Origin: an archaeon
Lineage (GTDB): Archaea; Thermoproteota; Nitrososphaeria; Nitrososphaerales; Gagatemarchaeaceae
NCBI GenBank assembly: GCA_021827865.1
Contig: JAKAUC010000013.1
Span: 372,001 to 436,000 of the forward strand
Direction of reading: 5' to 3'
DNA length: 64,000 bases
In this document: positions 50,745 to 59,629 of the stretch, piece by piece
How the letters are laid out: each line of letters begins with the position of its first letter
Numbering within the stretch: the first letter of the stretch is position 1
The notes under the pieces: generated by a model
The model's input: only the letters and a program-made list of their open reading frames with translations
Databases searched by the model: none
Told to the model about the DNA's origin: nothing
Program-made: the position numbers and the translations under genes

Positions 50745-51764
50745 TCAGGGCGTAAGCAGGATCTTCCCCTGCACCTCGCGGGACTCGATGGCCTCGTGGG
50801 CCTCTCTTGCAGAGCGCAGTGGGAGCGCCTCGTAGATGGACGGCTTCAGGCTCCCCGCCGCGGCCAGGTCCATCACCCTTCTGAGGTCGTCCCGGGACTG
50901 GCCGTAGACCCCCATCAGCTTCAGCTCGTCCTGATACACCCTGCGGACGTCGACCTCTGACTTGGGCCCCGAAGTGAGTCCCAGGGTCAACATCCTCCCG
51001 CCCCTCGCCAGGGAGCCGAAGCTCGCCGGCCAGGTGTCCCCCCCTACGTGGTCGAAGACGACTGAAGCCCCGAGCCCGTCGGTGAGCGCACGGACCCTCT
51101 CGACGAAGTCTGGGGACTTCGAGTCGAGGACAGCGTCTGCGCCCAGCGACTTCAAGAACTGCGCTTTCTTCGCGTCCCCCACGGCGGCGATGACCCTGGC
51201 ACCGAAGTGCTTTGCGATTTGAACCGCAGCGTGGCCGAGCCCCCCTGCGGCGCCCCACACCAGGACGGTGTCTCCTTTGCCGACCCCAGCCTTCGTCACG
51301 AGGCCGTTCCACGCCGTTCCGAAGTTGACCGGGAGGGACGCCGCGGTCTTTGGGTCAAGGTCGCCGAGAGGCAGGAGATTCGCGGCAGGGACCTTCACTA
51401 GTTCGGCATAGCCCCCGTCCGTCGCGATTCCGATGAACCCCCGGGCGAGGCAGAGGTTTGGCCTCCCCTGGCGGCAGTATTCGCAGGTCCCGTCTGAGAG
51501 GACCGGGTAGACCAGGACCCCTGCACCCTCCTCCACTCCCTTGACCCCGGGGCCAATGGAGACGACCTCTCCGGCGATGTCGGTCCCGGGGATGTGTGGA
51601 AGGGCAGTCTTGTATCTCCCGCTCCGCGCCCAGACGTCTATCCTGTTGACGCCGCAGGCAGATACCCTGACCAGGGCTTCGCCTGCCCCAGGCTCAGGGT
51701 CCGGAGCGTCTTCGAATCTTAGAACTTCGGGTCCACCAGGGGCTTGGTATCTGCAGGCCTTCAA
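50745..51764 (-). CDS. Zinc-type alcohol dehydrogenase/quinone oxidoreductase family
   Basis: A 339-residue MDR protein. The structural zinc loop is C-E-Y-C-R-Q-G-R-P-N-L-C and the cofactor motif is G-A-A-G-G-L-G-H-A-A. The catalytic-zinc region C-G-V-N-R-I-D is of the reductase type. Substrate is unknown. It lies upstream of the HEAT gene on the same strand with a 50-base gap. Confidence 0.9.
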   Translation of the reverse strand: MKACRYQAPGGPEVLRFEDAPDPEPGAGEALVRVSACGVNRIDVWARSGRYKTALPHIPGTDIAGEVVSIGPGVKGVEEGAGVLVYPVLSDGTCEYCRQGRPNLCLARGFIGIATDGGYAELVKVPAANLLPLGDLDPKTAASLPVNFGTAWNGLVTKAGVGKGDTVLVWGAAGGLGHAAVQIAKHFGARVIAAVGDAKKAQFLKSLGADAVLDSKSPDFVERVRALTDGLGASVVFDHVGGDTWPASFGSLARGGRMLTLGLTSGPKSEVDVRRVYQDELKLMGVYGQSRDDLRRVMDLAAAGSLKPSIYEALPLRSAREAHEAIESREVQGKILLTP

Positions 51765-51791
51765 TGCCCACGAATCAGCGCGCCGGAGTAC

Positions 51792-53339
51792 TTAGGATTG
51801 TGCCTGGGGGGCTGCCGTTGCGACCGCAGGGCGCTTCGGCGGGAGCACGAGGCTCCATACCAGCACTATCGCCAGGTTGATGGCAAGCGCAATCAGGCCG
51901 ATGTAGAGGATGCCCAACGGAGAAGGCAGGGCGTAGGTCGAGTAGTGCCAGATCCCGAAGCTGTTCTTAAGCTCCATCAGATACACGCCGACCACCTCTC
52001 CCGCTAGCAGCCCTGTGATGAGGGAATGTTTGTTCATCCGTTTTGTGAACAGGCCGATGAAGACCGCCGGGAGGGTCTGGACTATCATGATGCCTCCGAA
52101 GAGCTGCAGCTGGATGGCGTAGGTGGTGGCTACGACGAAGACGAAGCCCAGGGCGATGAACTTGAAGACCACGGAGGCCCACTTCGAAATCTGGGTCTCG
52201 CCCTTGGGGGTGAGGTTCGGCCTGAACTCCCTCACTATGTTCCTGGTGAGCAGGTTGGCCTGGGCTATGGCCATGATCGCCGCTGGGACCAGGCCGCCGA
52301 TGAATATCCCAAGCAGGGCGACGCCGGCGAACCACGAGGGAAGGGTGCTGAGTATCAGCGCGGGGACGACCAAGATGCCCTGGGAGGCTGCGGGATACTG
52401 GTGCAGGAATGATAGGGCGCCGCTGCTCCCGTACACCAGGACGCCGAACATCGCCAGCGCTCCCAGCCCGAGGCCGTAGAAGGGCAGGAGAGAGGTGCTC
52501 TTGCGGAGCTTCTCCGGGTCCTGGGCGCTGAGCACCCCGTTCACGGCGTGTGGGTAGAGGTAGAGCGCGAGGGCGCTAATGAGGAACGTGCTCCAGTAAG
52601 CGTTGGTCAGCGCGATGGGGAGGGTAGGGAGCACGGCCTTCGAGCTCGCGGCGGCGGCGAAGGCGTTCCCGAACCCGCCTGACGAGACTATCACCGCAAG
52701 GACGCCGATGATGCCGAGGAAGATGAGGATGTCCTTCATGACGGCGGTGAGGGTGGCGCCGCGGAGGCCGCTGGTGTAGGTGAAGGCTGCAAGGACCACG
52801 AAAGCTACCACCAAGGAGAGCTCAGAGATGGTGGTGACGTCACCTACCCCTTGGATCATCGCGGTGAGGACCGCCTGCATCCCCACGATCTGCAGCGCGA
52901 TGTAAGGAAGCTCTGCTATTATCCCGACGACGGCGACGAGCATCGCCAGGGTCCTGCTGTCGAAGGTCCCCTTCACGAAGTCGGCGGCGGTTATGTAGCC
53001 CCTCTCGTGGGCCACCTTCCAGAGCTTCGGCATCACCACGATGGCAATCCCGAAGGTCAGGGCGACGTATGGGACAGCGAAGAAGTAGAAGGACCCGGTA
53101 CCTGGCACCCCGAAGATGCCTGCGTAGACCCCCGAGGGCACCGAGATGAATGTGTAGGCGGTATAGAGGTCAGCGCCTATCAGGAACCAGACCAGGACGG
53201 TCCCCAACCGCCTCCCGGCCAGGGCCCACTCGCCGAGGTCGTTCATGTCTCCCCGCCTCCATCGGCCTCCGAAGAAGCCCAGGAAGACGAAGACCACGAA
53301 GAGGGCCAGGAATGCGACCATTCCATCGATGGCTAGCAA
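51792..53339 (-). CDS. Sodium:solute symporter family transporter
   Basis: A 515-residue protein with about 13 membrane helices and the SSS pattern: [13 protein letters not shown] early, then [10 protein letters not shown], and [12 protein letters not shown] in the middle. The closest general type is the monocarboxylate/pantothenate-like branch. It starts one base after a DUF3311 gene, the usual partner. Confidence 0.92.
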   Translation of the reverse strand: MLAIDGMVAFLALFVVFVFLGFFGGRWRRGDMNDLGEWALAGRRLGTVLVWFLIGADLYTAYTFISVPSGVYAGIFGVPGTGSFYFFAVPYVALTFGIAIVVMPKLWKVAHERGYITAADFVKGTFDSRTLAMLVAVVGIIAELPYIALQIVGMQAVLTAMIQGVGDVTTISELSLVVAFVVLAAFTYTSGLRGATLTAVMKDILIFLGIIGVLAVIVSSGGFGNAFAAAASSKAVLPTLPIALTNAYWSTFLISALALYLYPHAVNGVLSAQDPEKLRKSTSLLPFYGLGLGALAMFGVLVYGSSGALSFLHQYPAASQGILVVPALILSTLPSWFAGVALLGIFIGGLVPAAIMAIAQANLLTRNIVREFRPNLTPKGETQISKWASVVFKFIALGFVFVVATTYAIQLQLFGGIMIVQTLPAVFIGLFTKRMNKHSLITGLLAGEVVGVYLMELKNSFGIWHYSTYALPSPLGILYIGLIALAINLAIVLVWSLVLPPKRPAVATAAPQAQS

Positions 53340-53340
53340 T

Positions 53341-53544
53341 TCAGGACTTCCTCCCCAGAAGGTTGGCAGCTACGAAGAACAGGACGCCGCATATGACCAG
53401 CCAGACCATCTGGTACCACCAGAAGAAGGGGACGCCTCCCCACTCTGGATTCACGACGTTGTAAGATGGGACGTCGAAGAGAAAGAAGAATGGGATTAAA
53501 ATCAGGACGGCAGCGACTGCGTCTCTTGATCGCAAGCGCGACAT
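53341..53544 (-). CDS. DUF3311-type small membrane protein
   Basis: A 67-residue protein with two membrane helices ([12 protein letters not shown] and [12 protein letters not shown]) and a Pro/Trp-rich loop F-F-W-W-Y-Q typical of the small partners of SSS symporters. ATG 53544 has GGAGGG directly upstream and a TATA-like cttatatt about 20 bases before it. Confidence 0.85.
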   Translation of the reverse strand: MSRLRSRDAVAAVLILIPFFFLFDVPSYNVVNPEWGGVPFFWWYQMVWLVICGVLFFVAANLLGRKS

Positions 53545-53698
53545 CCCTCCACCATATTTCCAATATAAGCTTGAGGAGCGCACACCTCGCTCGGGGCGAG
53601 ATTAGGAGATTGTCGAAGTTGATGCACCGGGACCGGCTGCGCAATGAGAGGGGTTGCCGGGGGAACCTTAGGAACCGCTCCGCGACGACCCGGCGAGC

Positions 53699-55189
53699 CT
53701 AGATTGGCGGGAGCATCTCTTCCTTGCCGTCCATCATGTCCCTGTAGTAGGTTCCGGTCGTCCGCCTTGTGAAGTAGTAGTCGTAGAGTGAAATGTGTTT
53801 CGGCTCCCCTCCCAGCAGATACTCGTGGATCCTCTGGGCGGCCTCCCTCCCCTTCCCCATCGCTTTGACGACCAGGCTCTCCCCCGTCACCACGTCCCCC
53901 GCGGCGAAGACGCCCGGAATCGACGTCATGAAACGGTCGTCGGTGACAATCCCCCCCTTCGGTCCCGACTTGATCCCAGCCGTCCTCTGCAGGTAGGCGT
54001 TGGGGCCCCGGCCGATGGCCACGATCACCGAATCGCACTCGATGTCCACCGTCTCCCTCGTCGGGATCGGGGAGCGCCTCCCCGAGGAGTCGACCTCGCC
54101 CAGCTTCATCACGGTCATGGAGACACTCGTCATTCGTCCTCCCGTCCCCGTGTACGCCTTGGGAGCCGTCAGGAACATCATTCGGAGGCCCTCCTCCTTC
54201 CCCTCCTCGACCAATGTCTTGTCGACGGGCATCTCCGCTTCCGTCCTCCTGTACACCATGGTGACCTCTCCTCCGGAGAGCCTCAGGGCCGTCCGCGCAC
54301 AGTCCAGGGCGCTATTCCCTCCCCCTATCACGAGGATCCTCTTGCCGAGCTGATACCTGGGGTTCGCCAAGTATCTGCGCACCCCTGCCACGAAGACGTC
54401 CTCCAAGAACCGGTATCCGTCGTACACCCCCGTCAAGCCGGACCCTGGCGTTTCGAACCTCGACACGTCCTTGGCCCCCGCCGCTACGAGGACAGCGTCG
54501 TACTCGGACCTGAGGGCGTCCAGGCTGATATCGGCCCCAACCTTCACGCCGGTCTTCGCTTGGACCCCCATGGCCAGGATCCGCTCGGCCTCGTACTTCA
54601 GGACGTCTTTGGGGAGATGGTAGTCAGGAATCCCGTACCACGCCGTCCCCCCCAGGACGGGGAGCTCGTCGTAGATGGCGACCTCGTGGCCGTAGCGTGA
54701 AAGGAGCTCGGCGGCGGCGAGTCCCGCGGGCCCCCCTCCGATGACGGCGACGCTCCGGCCGGTCGGCTCCTTCTTGATAGGGTCAGGCTGCCTGGACACT
54801 GTCCTCTCCCAGTCGGCCACGAAGCGCTGGACCATCCCCGAGGCAACGGGCTCTCCCCTGCTACCTATGACGCAGGCGGCCTCGCAGAGGCTGTCAAGCT
54901 GAGGACAGCAGCGGGCCGTTGTCCCAAGGAGTGGATTTGTCTCGCGGATCCTGTGATAGGCGGTCGCCAGGTCACCCCTGGAGACGGCTTCACACATCCC
55001 CCTGATGTCCGTCTGAAGCGGGCACACGTCCATGCACACAGGGTTCCCACAGGTGACGCACCTGCTGGCCTCTTCCATCGCCTGCTCCATCGTGTAGGGG
55101 AGCTGGACCTCCTCGAAGTTCCCCTTCCGTGCCCCGGCGCCCAGCTTGGGGAACGGGAATTCGGCGATCCTCTCTGTCTTAAGCGACAT
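53699..55189 (-). CDS. GltD-like NAD(P)H flavin oxidoreductase (glutamate synthase small-chain family)
   Basis: A 496-residue protein. An N-terminal Fe-S domain has C-V-T-C-G-N-P-V-C-M-D-V-C-P and C-C-P-Q-L-D-S-L-C-E-A-A-C. Next come FAD (G-G-G-P-A-G-L-A-A-A near 150) and NAD(P)-binding (G-G-G-N-S-A-L-D-C-A) motifs, and the C-terminal A-A-G-D-V-V-T-G. No large glutamate synthase subunit is adjacent, so it may serve ferredoxin:NADP-type electron transfer instead. Minus-strand ccttattag near 55219-55227 is a likely TATA box. Confidence 0.9.
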   Translation of the reverse strand: MSLKTERIAEFPFPKLGAGARKGNFEEVQLPYTMEQAMEEASRCVTCGNPVCMDVCPLQTDIRGMCEAVSRGDLATAYHRIRETNPLLGTTARCCPQLDSLCEAACVIGSRGEPVASGMVQRFVADWERTVSRQPDPIKKEPTGRSVAVIGGGPAGLAAAELLSRYGHEVAIYDELPVLGGTAWYGIPDYHLPKDVLKYEAERILAMGVQAKTGVKVGADISLDALRSEYDAVLVAAGAKDVSRFETPGSGLTGVYDGYRFLEDVFVAGVRRYLANPRYQLGKRILVIGGGNSALDCARTALRLSGGEVTMVYRRTEAEMPVDKTLVEEGKEEGLRMMFLTAPKAYTGTGGRMTSVSMTVMKLGEVDSSGRRSPIPTRETVDIECDSVIVAIGRGPNAYLQRTAGIKSGPKGGIVTDDRFMTSIPGVFAAGDVVTGESLVVKAMGKGREAAQRIHEYLLGGEPKHISLYDYYFTRRTTGTYYRDMMDGKEEMLPPI

Positions 55190-55527
55190 CTGTCCCGATT
55201 TCGGGCGCCTCGGACTTTGGCTAATAAGGAAACGAGACGATTCTCATCTTTGGGATGTATGCAGGCGCATCTGTGGGCCGGAATGAGCCCATCCGTATCC
55301 TTCGGTGATTTGCCCGGCCCAGATCCCTGGCTTCCCTGATTATCCTGCATTGAGCGAATCGTCCGACTTGGCTCCGCTCCCCTCTTCCAATACTTGCAGC
55401 CTTTTCACAGATGAAATCGACATCACTATACGTATAGACGGCCTGGGCCGGCGAATGCCGGGAAGGGTCAAGGAGCCTTGCGAGGCGTGGAAATGAACGC
55501 GCACCGGCATCGGAGTAGCTAGCAACC
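55190..55527. other. Divergent intergenic region with a 12-bp palindrome
   Basis: These 338 bases between the GltD-like gene and the YhfC-like gene hold no convincing ORF. The left end carries the TATA-like element for the minus-strand gene. CTATACGTATAG at 55426-55437 is a perfect palindrome about 90 bases before the plus-strand start. I see no known RNA family. Confidence 0.45.
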
Positions 55528-56355
55528 TTGCAGAACATCGACCCGATCTACTTCCTGACGCCGCTCATCGTGATAGGGTTCAGCCTCGGCCTCGTGGCGT
55601 ACTGGCGCCTCCGCAAGAGGTTCTCGGCCTGGGTGCTGCTCCTTTCGCTCGCGGCCTACGCGGGCGCCATAATCCTCAAAGACATTTTCCAGGTCGTCAC
55701 CCTCAAGCCTTTCGAGGCCGCGGTCGGAGGCGATCCCGCCGCCCTGGGCATCTACTTCGGGCTTCAGACGGTCATCTTCGAGGTGGGGGGAGCGTACCTG
55801 GTCGCTTGGTATGCGTTCTCCAGGGGTAAGATCAGAGCGGAGGACGCGAGCGGGTATGGCATCGGCCTCGCGTTCTGGGAGAACGGGATATTGATTGGAG
55901 GCTCTTTGCTGCTGGACTACGCGATCATCTCCCTGACCCTGTCGGGTGGAGGCTCCGCCTCCCAGCAGCTCTTCGCGATTCTGGCCAATGACTCCCCAGC
56001 CCTCTTTTACTCTCCTTCGTTTGCTTTCCCTTTGATTGGCTCCGCGGTGCTGGAGAGGGTTTCCTCTCTCTTTGTACATTTCTCATGGGGCCTCCTCTGC
56101 GTCTCTGCCGTAGTCTTCAGGAGGAGGCTCTTCCTTTTGCTGGCCCTTCCCATGGGACTGGTCGACTTCCTGCCTCCGTTCGCGGGAAGCATGGGGCTCC
56201 TTGACTTCGAGGGGGTGCTCTTCGCGCTCAGCCTCCTTAGCCTCGCTGTGGCCCTCGTTTCGACGAGAGCCTTCAGAAGACATCCGTCTGAAACGCCTCG
56301 GCCCTCCTCGGGTTCCCCGCAGCAAATGCCTGAGGGGGTGCCTCTGCGTGATTGA
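55528..56355 (+). CDS. YhfC-like polytopic membrane protein
   Basis: A 275-residue protein with about seven membrane helices. The segment G-I-G-L-A-F-W-E-N-G and the later E-R-V-S-S-L-F-V-H-F-S-W resemble the Glu/Arg/His motifs of YhfC/CPBP-type intramembrane proteins, but the match is from memory and moderate. The last 30 residues are a polar Pro/Ser-rich tail. The start is TTG 55528 with no clear promoter close by. Confidence 0.55.
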   Translation: MQNIDPIYFLTPLIVIGFSLGLVAYWRLRKRFSAWVLLLSLAAYAGAIILKDIFQVVTLKPFEAAVGGDPAALGIYFGLQTVIFEVGGAYLVAWYAFSRGKIRAEDASGYGIGLAFWENGILIGGSLLLDYAIISLTLSGGGSASQQLFAILANDSPALFYSPSFAFPLIGSAVLERVSSLFVHFSWGLLCVSAVVFRRRLFLLLALPMGLVDFLPPFAGSMGLLDFEGVLFALSLLSLAVALVSTRAFRRHPSETPRPSSGSPQQMPEGVPLRD

Positions 56356-56461
56356 GAGGCGCCCATCCGCGGTGGGCAGTCCCGTTCCAAGAGCGGGGCC
56401 GAGGGCCCTCGAGCCTGGACGGCTCAACAGGCGAGGCGTCCGCTCTTCACAGGAGCTGAGG

Positions 56462-56574
56462 TGGCGGGCCTGGTGGGATTCGAACCCACGGCATGCTGGT
56501 TAAGAGCCAGCCGCTAACAGTCCGCGTTGGTCTAACCTGGATTCTCGTAGTTGTCTACACTGAGCCACAGGCCC
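56462..56574 (-). tRNA. tRNA-Lys (CUU) with about 36 extra bases in the D loop
   Basis: Acceptor GGGCCTG (56574-56568) pairs with CAGGCCC (56472-56466), discriminator G, and CCA is encoded at 56464-56462. The anticodon arm GCTGG-CTCTTAA-CCAGC gives anticodon CTT, variable loop ATGCC, and T arm GTGGG-TTCGAAT-CCCAC. The D stem opens with GCTC at 56565-56562, but 49 bases follow before base 26, about 36 more than normal, indicating an intron or introns at a non-canonical D-loop site. A TATA-like ctttaatcc lies about 25 bases upstream, touching the stop codon of the endonuclease gene. Confidence 0.85.
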
Positions 56575-56600
56575 GCGGGCGCACCGCTCACGGTTGCGGA

Positions 56601-57224
56601 TTAAAGCCTTGTTGATGTTGGCAGCAACTTGTACCGAGGTTGAATCAGTTCGATGAACTTCCTAATCATCGACTGTCTTGTAATGCGAAACGTCCAGACA
56701 CTATGGCTGACGACCAGCCTGTTGACTTGGATCCCTAACCGCGCGAGCTCCTGCCAAACTTGAGTCGTGAGTTTCCCAAGCTTCATCCTAATTTGGATGA
56801 CCAGGAGATTACTGTATGTTTTGGCGTGGCCTCTGTACTGTTTCGCGTATCTTCTGTATATCGAGCCCTCTGCATGATATAGCCCCCTGATGAAGGGAAC
56901 GACCAACCCAGACTTCGTTACGATCCTTGGGATCTTCGGGTCGACTTTCTTTCCGGTCTCAATCCCTATCTCGAGCAATTCGTCCACGAGTCGTTTTGAA
57001 TATACAGTGAACCTCGTCGTGTTATCATTTCGGAGAGTCAAACGCCCATGTACCCAGAAGAATTCCTCGACTGTCGGCTTCACGAAGTCTCGGTAGTACC
57101 AGAACTCAGACTTGCTTCCGGTGAAGGTGATCCCACTCTGGTGATAATCCGAATAGCGGAATACACACCCATCTCCATAGAGTAGACCAAGGACCTCTGC
57201 GACGGCCGCAGTGATCTTCATCAA
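56601..57224 (-). CDS. LAGLIDADG homing endonuclease
   Basis: A 207-residue two-motif LAGLIDADG protein: V-L-G-L-L-Y-G-D-G (residues 11-19, Asp18) and F-I-R-G-L-Y-H-A-E-G-S (111-121, Glu119), so both active-site acids remain and the gene looks intact. Its base composition is clearly more AT-rich than the neighbours, a sign of transfer. ATG 57224 or 57221 is preceded by GGGAGGT and by a TATA-like gttcttatc. Its stop lies 27 bases before tRNA-Lys on the same strand. Confidence 0.9.
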   Translation of the reverse strand: MMKITAAVAEVLGLLYGDGCVFRYSDYHQSGITFTGSKSEFWYYRDFVKPTVEEFFWVHGRLTLRNDNTTRFTVYSKRLVDELLEIGIETGKKVDPKIPRIVTKSGLVVPFIRGLYHAEGSIYRRYAKQYRGHAKTYSNLLVIQIRMKLGKLTTQVWQELARLGIQVNRLVVSHSVWTFRITRQSMIRKFIELIQPRYKLLPTSTRL

Positions 57225-57362
57225 ATCAAACCTCCCTCTTAGTCAGATAAGAACCCGCACTGCTCCGCAAGCATTCGCGGTCAGTGAGATACGTGAAACT
57301 GACCCGAGTCCACGTTCAAAGCACTGTTTCAATTGAAATACCAGTCAAGACCGCACGACTTC

Positions 57363-58403
57363 ATGGGCCGTCTCAGCTTCGTCGGGCTAGGCCTCAACTC
57401 CAGGGGGGTAACTCTGGAGGGGGCGGCAGAGATGAAGTCGGCCGACGCCGTCTACCTGGAGTATTACACCACCCCCCACGAGCCCCAGCTGATCAAGGAG
57501 CTCGAACGGGCCACGGGGAGGCCCCTCACTGTCGTGGACCGGGGCTTCGTAGAAGACGGGGGGACCATACTCGCCGACGCCGAGGGGAAGAACGTCGTCC
57601 TGGCCGTCCTCGGCGACCCGATGATCGCCACCACCCACAACGAGCTGCGGGCGAGGGCCATCAGGAAGGGGATTGAGACGCGCGTGGTTCACTCGGCGAC
57701 CATAGGCTCCGCGGCTGCCAGCGCGTCCGGGCTGCACTCCTACAAGTTCTCCAGGACGGTCACGGTGACCAGGGAGTCGGTGGGGAAGCTGACCCAGGCG
57801 TACCACGTCCTCCACTCCAACCTCCTGGAAGGCGCCCACACGCTGCTCCTCCTCGAATACGACGTCCAGAGCGGCGAAGGGGTTACCCCCGGGGACGCCA
57901 TGGCAGGGCTCCTGCTGGCAGAGGCGAACTTCAAGCGCGGCGCGGTGACCGAGGGGACCTTCGCCATGGTCCTCTCGAGGCTGGGTCGCGAGGGCTTTCG
58001 CTCGGCGGCCGGGAGCCTTGGCGAGCTGTCAAAGAGGGACTACGGGGAGCCACCCCACAGCGTCGTAGTCCCTGGGAAGCTGCACTTCTCCGAGGTCGAG
58101 GCCGTCGCGGCCATATTCGGCCTGGCGGACCAGGACGTCAGGAGCAACTCGGACGGGGTGCTCAGGACGGCCCAGACCCTGGTCCCGAGGTACGTGGCGA
58201 AGACGAAGAGGGCCCTGGAGAGCCTGAAGCCGCGGCTCGGAGCGCAGTACGAGCACGTGCTGGAAAACGCGGAGCTCTACGTGAAGGACGCGGAGAACTT
58301 CCTGGCCAACGGAGAGGACGAGATGGCGATGCTCAGCGTCGGGTACGCCGAAGGGCTTTTGGACTCCCTGTCGTTCGCAGGCATCGCAAAGATCGACTGG
58401 TGA
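57363..58403 (+). CDS. dphB: Diphthine synthase fused to a C-terminal DUF357 domain
   Basis: A 346-residue protein. Residues 1-258 are the SAM-dependent methyltransferase making diphthine on EF2 (G-R-L-S-F-V-G-L-G-L at the start, L-G-D-P-M-I-A-T-T-H, H-S-N-L-L-E-G-A-H). Residues about 268-346 are helical and match DUF357 (Y-V-K-D-A-E-N-F-L-A-N-G-E, Y-A-E-G-L-L-D). I take ATG 57363, where the family begins. The ribL-like gene follows three bases later. Confidence 0.92.
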   Translation: MGRLSFVGLGLNSRGVTLEGAAEMKSADAVYLEYYTTPHEPQLIKELERATGRPLTVVDRGFVEDGGTILADAEGKNVVLAVLGDPMIATTHNELRARAIRKGIETRVVHSATIGSAAASASGLHSYKFSRTVTVTRESVGKLTQAYHVLHSNLLEGAHTLLLLEYDVQSGEGVTPGDAMAGLLLAEANFKRGAVTEGTFAMVLSRLGREGFRSAAGSLGELSKRDYGEPPHSVVVPGKLHFSEVEAVAAIFGLADQDVRSNSDGVLRTAQTLVPRYVAKTKRALESLKPRLGAQYEHVLENAELYVKDAENFLANGEDEMAMLSVGYAEGLLDSLSFAGIAKIDW

Positions 58404-58406
58404 CTG

Positions 58407-59006
58407 ATGAACAACAAGAGAGTCCTCGCTGCTGTGTACTCGCTGGGTCTCAGCGGGAGGAAGGTCGGGGCCAGAGAGCTCGCCGAGAGGCTCGGCCTGA
58501 CGCCAGAGGAGGCCGGGGAGGAGCTCGAGAGGCTGTCGGCACGCGGGTTGGTGAAGGCAGGACCCCGGGGGACTGAGCTGACCCCCCGCGGGAGGAGGTC
58601 CATCAGGGTCGTATTCATTGGAGGCGGCTTCGAGGTGATCCACTATGGTCACCTGTACACCATAGAGAAAGCCCGACGGCTGGGGGATGCCCTCGTGGCA
58701 TCTGTCGCCCGGGACAGCACCATCAGGAAGAGGAAAAGCCGTGAGCCGCTCATCGGGGAGAGGGACAGGGCGAAGCTCCTCTCAGCGCTGAGGCAGGTGG
58801 ACGCGGCCATACTTGGAGTCGAAGGGGACATCTACGTCACCCTCGAAAGGGCTGGGCCCGACGTGGTCGCCCTCGGCTACGACCAGTACCACATGGAGGA
58901 CGAGATCAAGGCAGAGGCCGCCAGGAGGGGGATGAAGCTCAGGGTGGTGCGCCTGGACTCCCCCTACCCCGGCATCAAGACGAGCAGACTGCTGAATGAA
59001 TTCTAG
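58407..59006 (+). CDS. RibL-like cytidylyltransferase with N-terminal winged helix
   Basis: A 199-residue protein. Residues 1-65 form a winged helix (A-R-E-L-A-E-R-L-G-L-T-P-E-E). From 68 the nucleotidyltransferase core begins with F-I-G-G-G-F-E-V-I-H-Y-G-H, the HxGH-type site, and continues to A-L-G-Y-D-Q and a final Y-P-G-I-K-T-S. This resembles archaeal FAD synthetase RibL, or another glycerol-3-phosphate-type cytidylyltransferase. It is coupled to dphB and its 3' end overlaps the translin gene by four bases, convergently. Confidence 0.82.
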   Translation: MNNKRVLAAVYSLGLSGRKVGARELAERLGLTPEEAGEELERLSARGLVKAGPRGTELTPRGRRSIRVVFIGGGFEVIHYGHLYTIEKARRLGDALVASVARDSTIRKRKSREPLIGERDRAKLLSALRQVDAAILGVEGDIYVTLERAGPDVVALGYDQYHMEDEIKAEAARRGMKLRVVRLDSPYPGIKTSRLLNEF

Positions 59007-59629
59007 GCGGAGCCGCCGAGCTTCTTCTCCAGCCTCGCCATGGACCTGCTGACAGAGCTCCGGCCTATCTCCTCGGCGAGCAGGCCCCGGGTGTCCTCGA
59101 CGAGCATCCGGGCGACGTCGATCTTCCTCCGCGCCCCGTTCACGACGTGGTCGTAGACGGCGAGGGGGGAGCAGGCCGAGTAGAGGTCCTCCATCACCCC
59201 GAAGTACTTCTTGGCGCCGCCGAGGTCTCTCTGCAGTATGGAGTCGAGCACCATCCTCTTGAGCTCCCCCACCGCGTCGAGGAGGCCCAGGAGGTATGCC
59301 TCGGGGGAGGAGCCGAGGCTCTCCATGGAGGGGACAGGCTTCCCCTTCGCCAGGGAGACTACGACTGATGCCTCCACCACCTCGGTCTCCGGGGATATGA
59401 TGTACCTTGACACTGGGCCGTCCGAGCCTTGCTTGAGCTCGTGCAGGAGGGACTTTGCCTTCGAAAGCTCCTTCTCGCTGTCCTTCATCTTCCCCAGGTG
59501 GACGGCTATGATCGCCCTCGAAGAAGCAGAGATCACGTCCCTGCTCCCCTTGATGACGCGGTCGCGGCGCTCGAGCTGCTCCGAGAATCGGGCCTCCATC
59601 GACTTCAGGGACCGCTTGACCTCCTCCAA
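59003..59629 (-). CDS. Translin family protein
   Basis: A 208-residue all-helical protein matching archaeal translin: R-D-V-I-S-A-S-S-R-A-I-I-A-V-H, then E-A-Y-L-L-G-L-L-D-A-V-G-E-L-K-R. Translins bind or cleave single-stranded RNA. TTG 59629 follows a minus-strand gacttaagac (59658-59667) by about 30 bases. Confidence 0.88.
   Translation of the reverse strand: MEEVKRSLKSMEARFSEQLERRDRVIKGSRDVISASSRAIIAVHLGKMKDSEKELSKAKSLLHELKQGSDGPVSRYIISPETEVVEASVVVSLAKGKPVPSMESLGSSPEAYLLGLLDAVGELKRMVLDSILQRDLGGAKKYFGVMEDLYSACSPLAVYDHVVNGARRKIDVARMLVEDTRGLLAEEIGRSSVSRSMARLEKKLGGSA

Noticed and set aside
55221-55538. 105-codon minus-strand frame between the GltD-like and YhfC-like genes.
   Set aside because: No motif, no promoter spacing and no composition typical of the real genes here; it also overlaps the GltD-like promoter.
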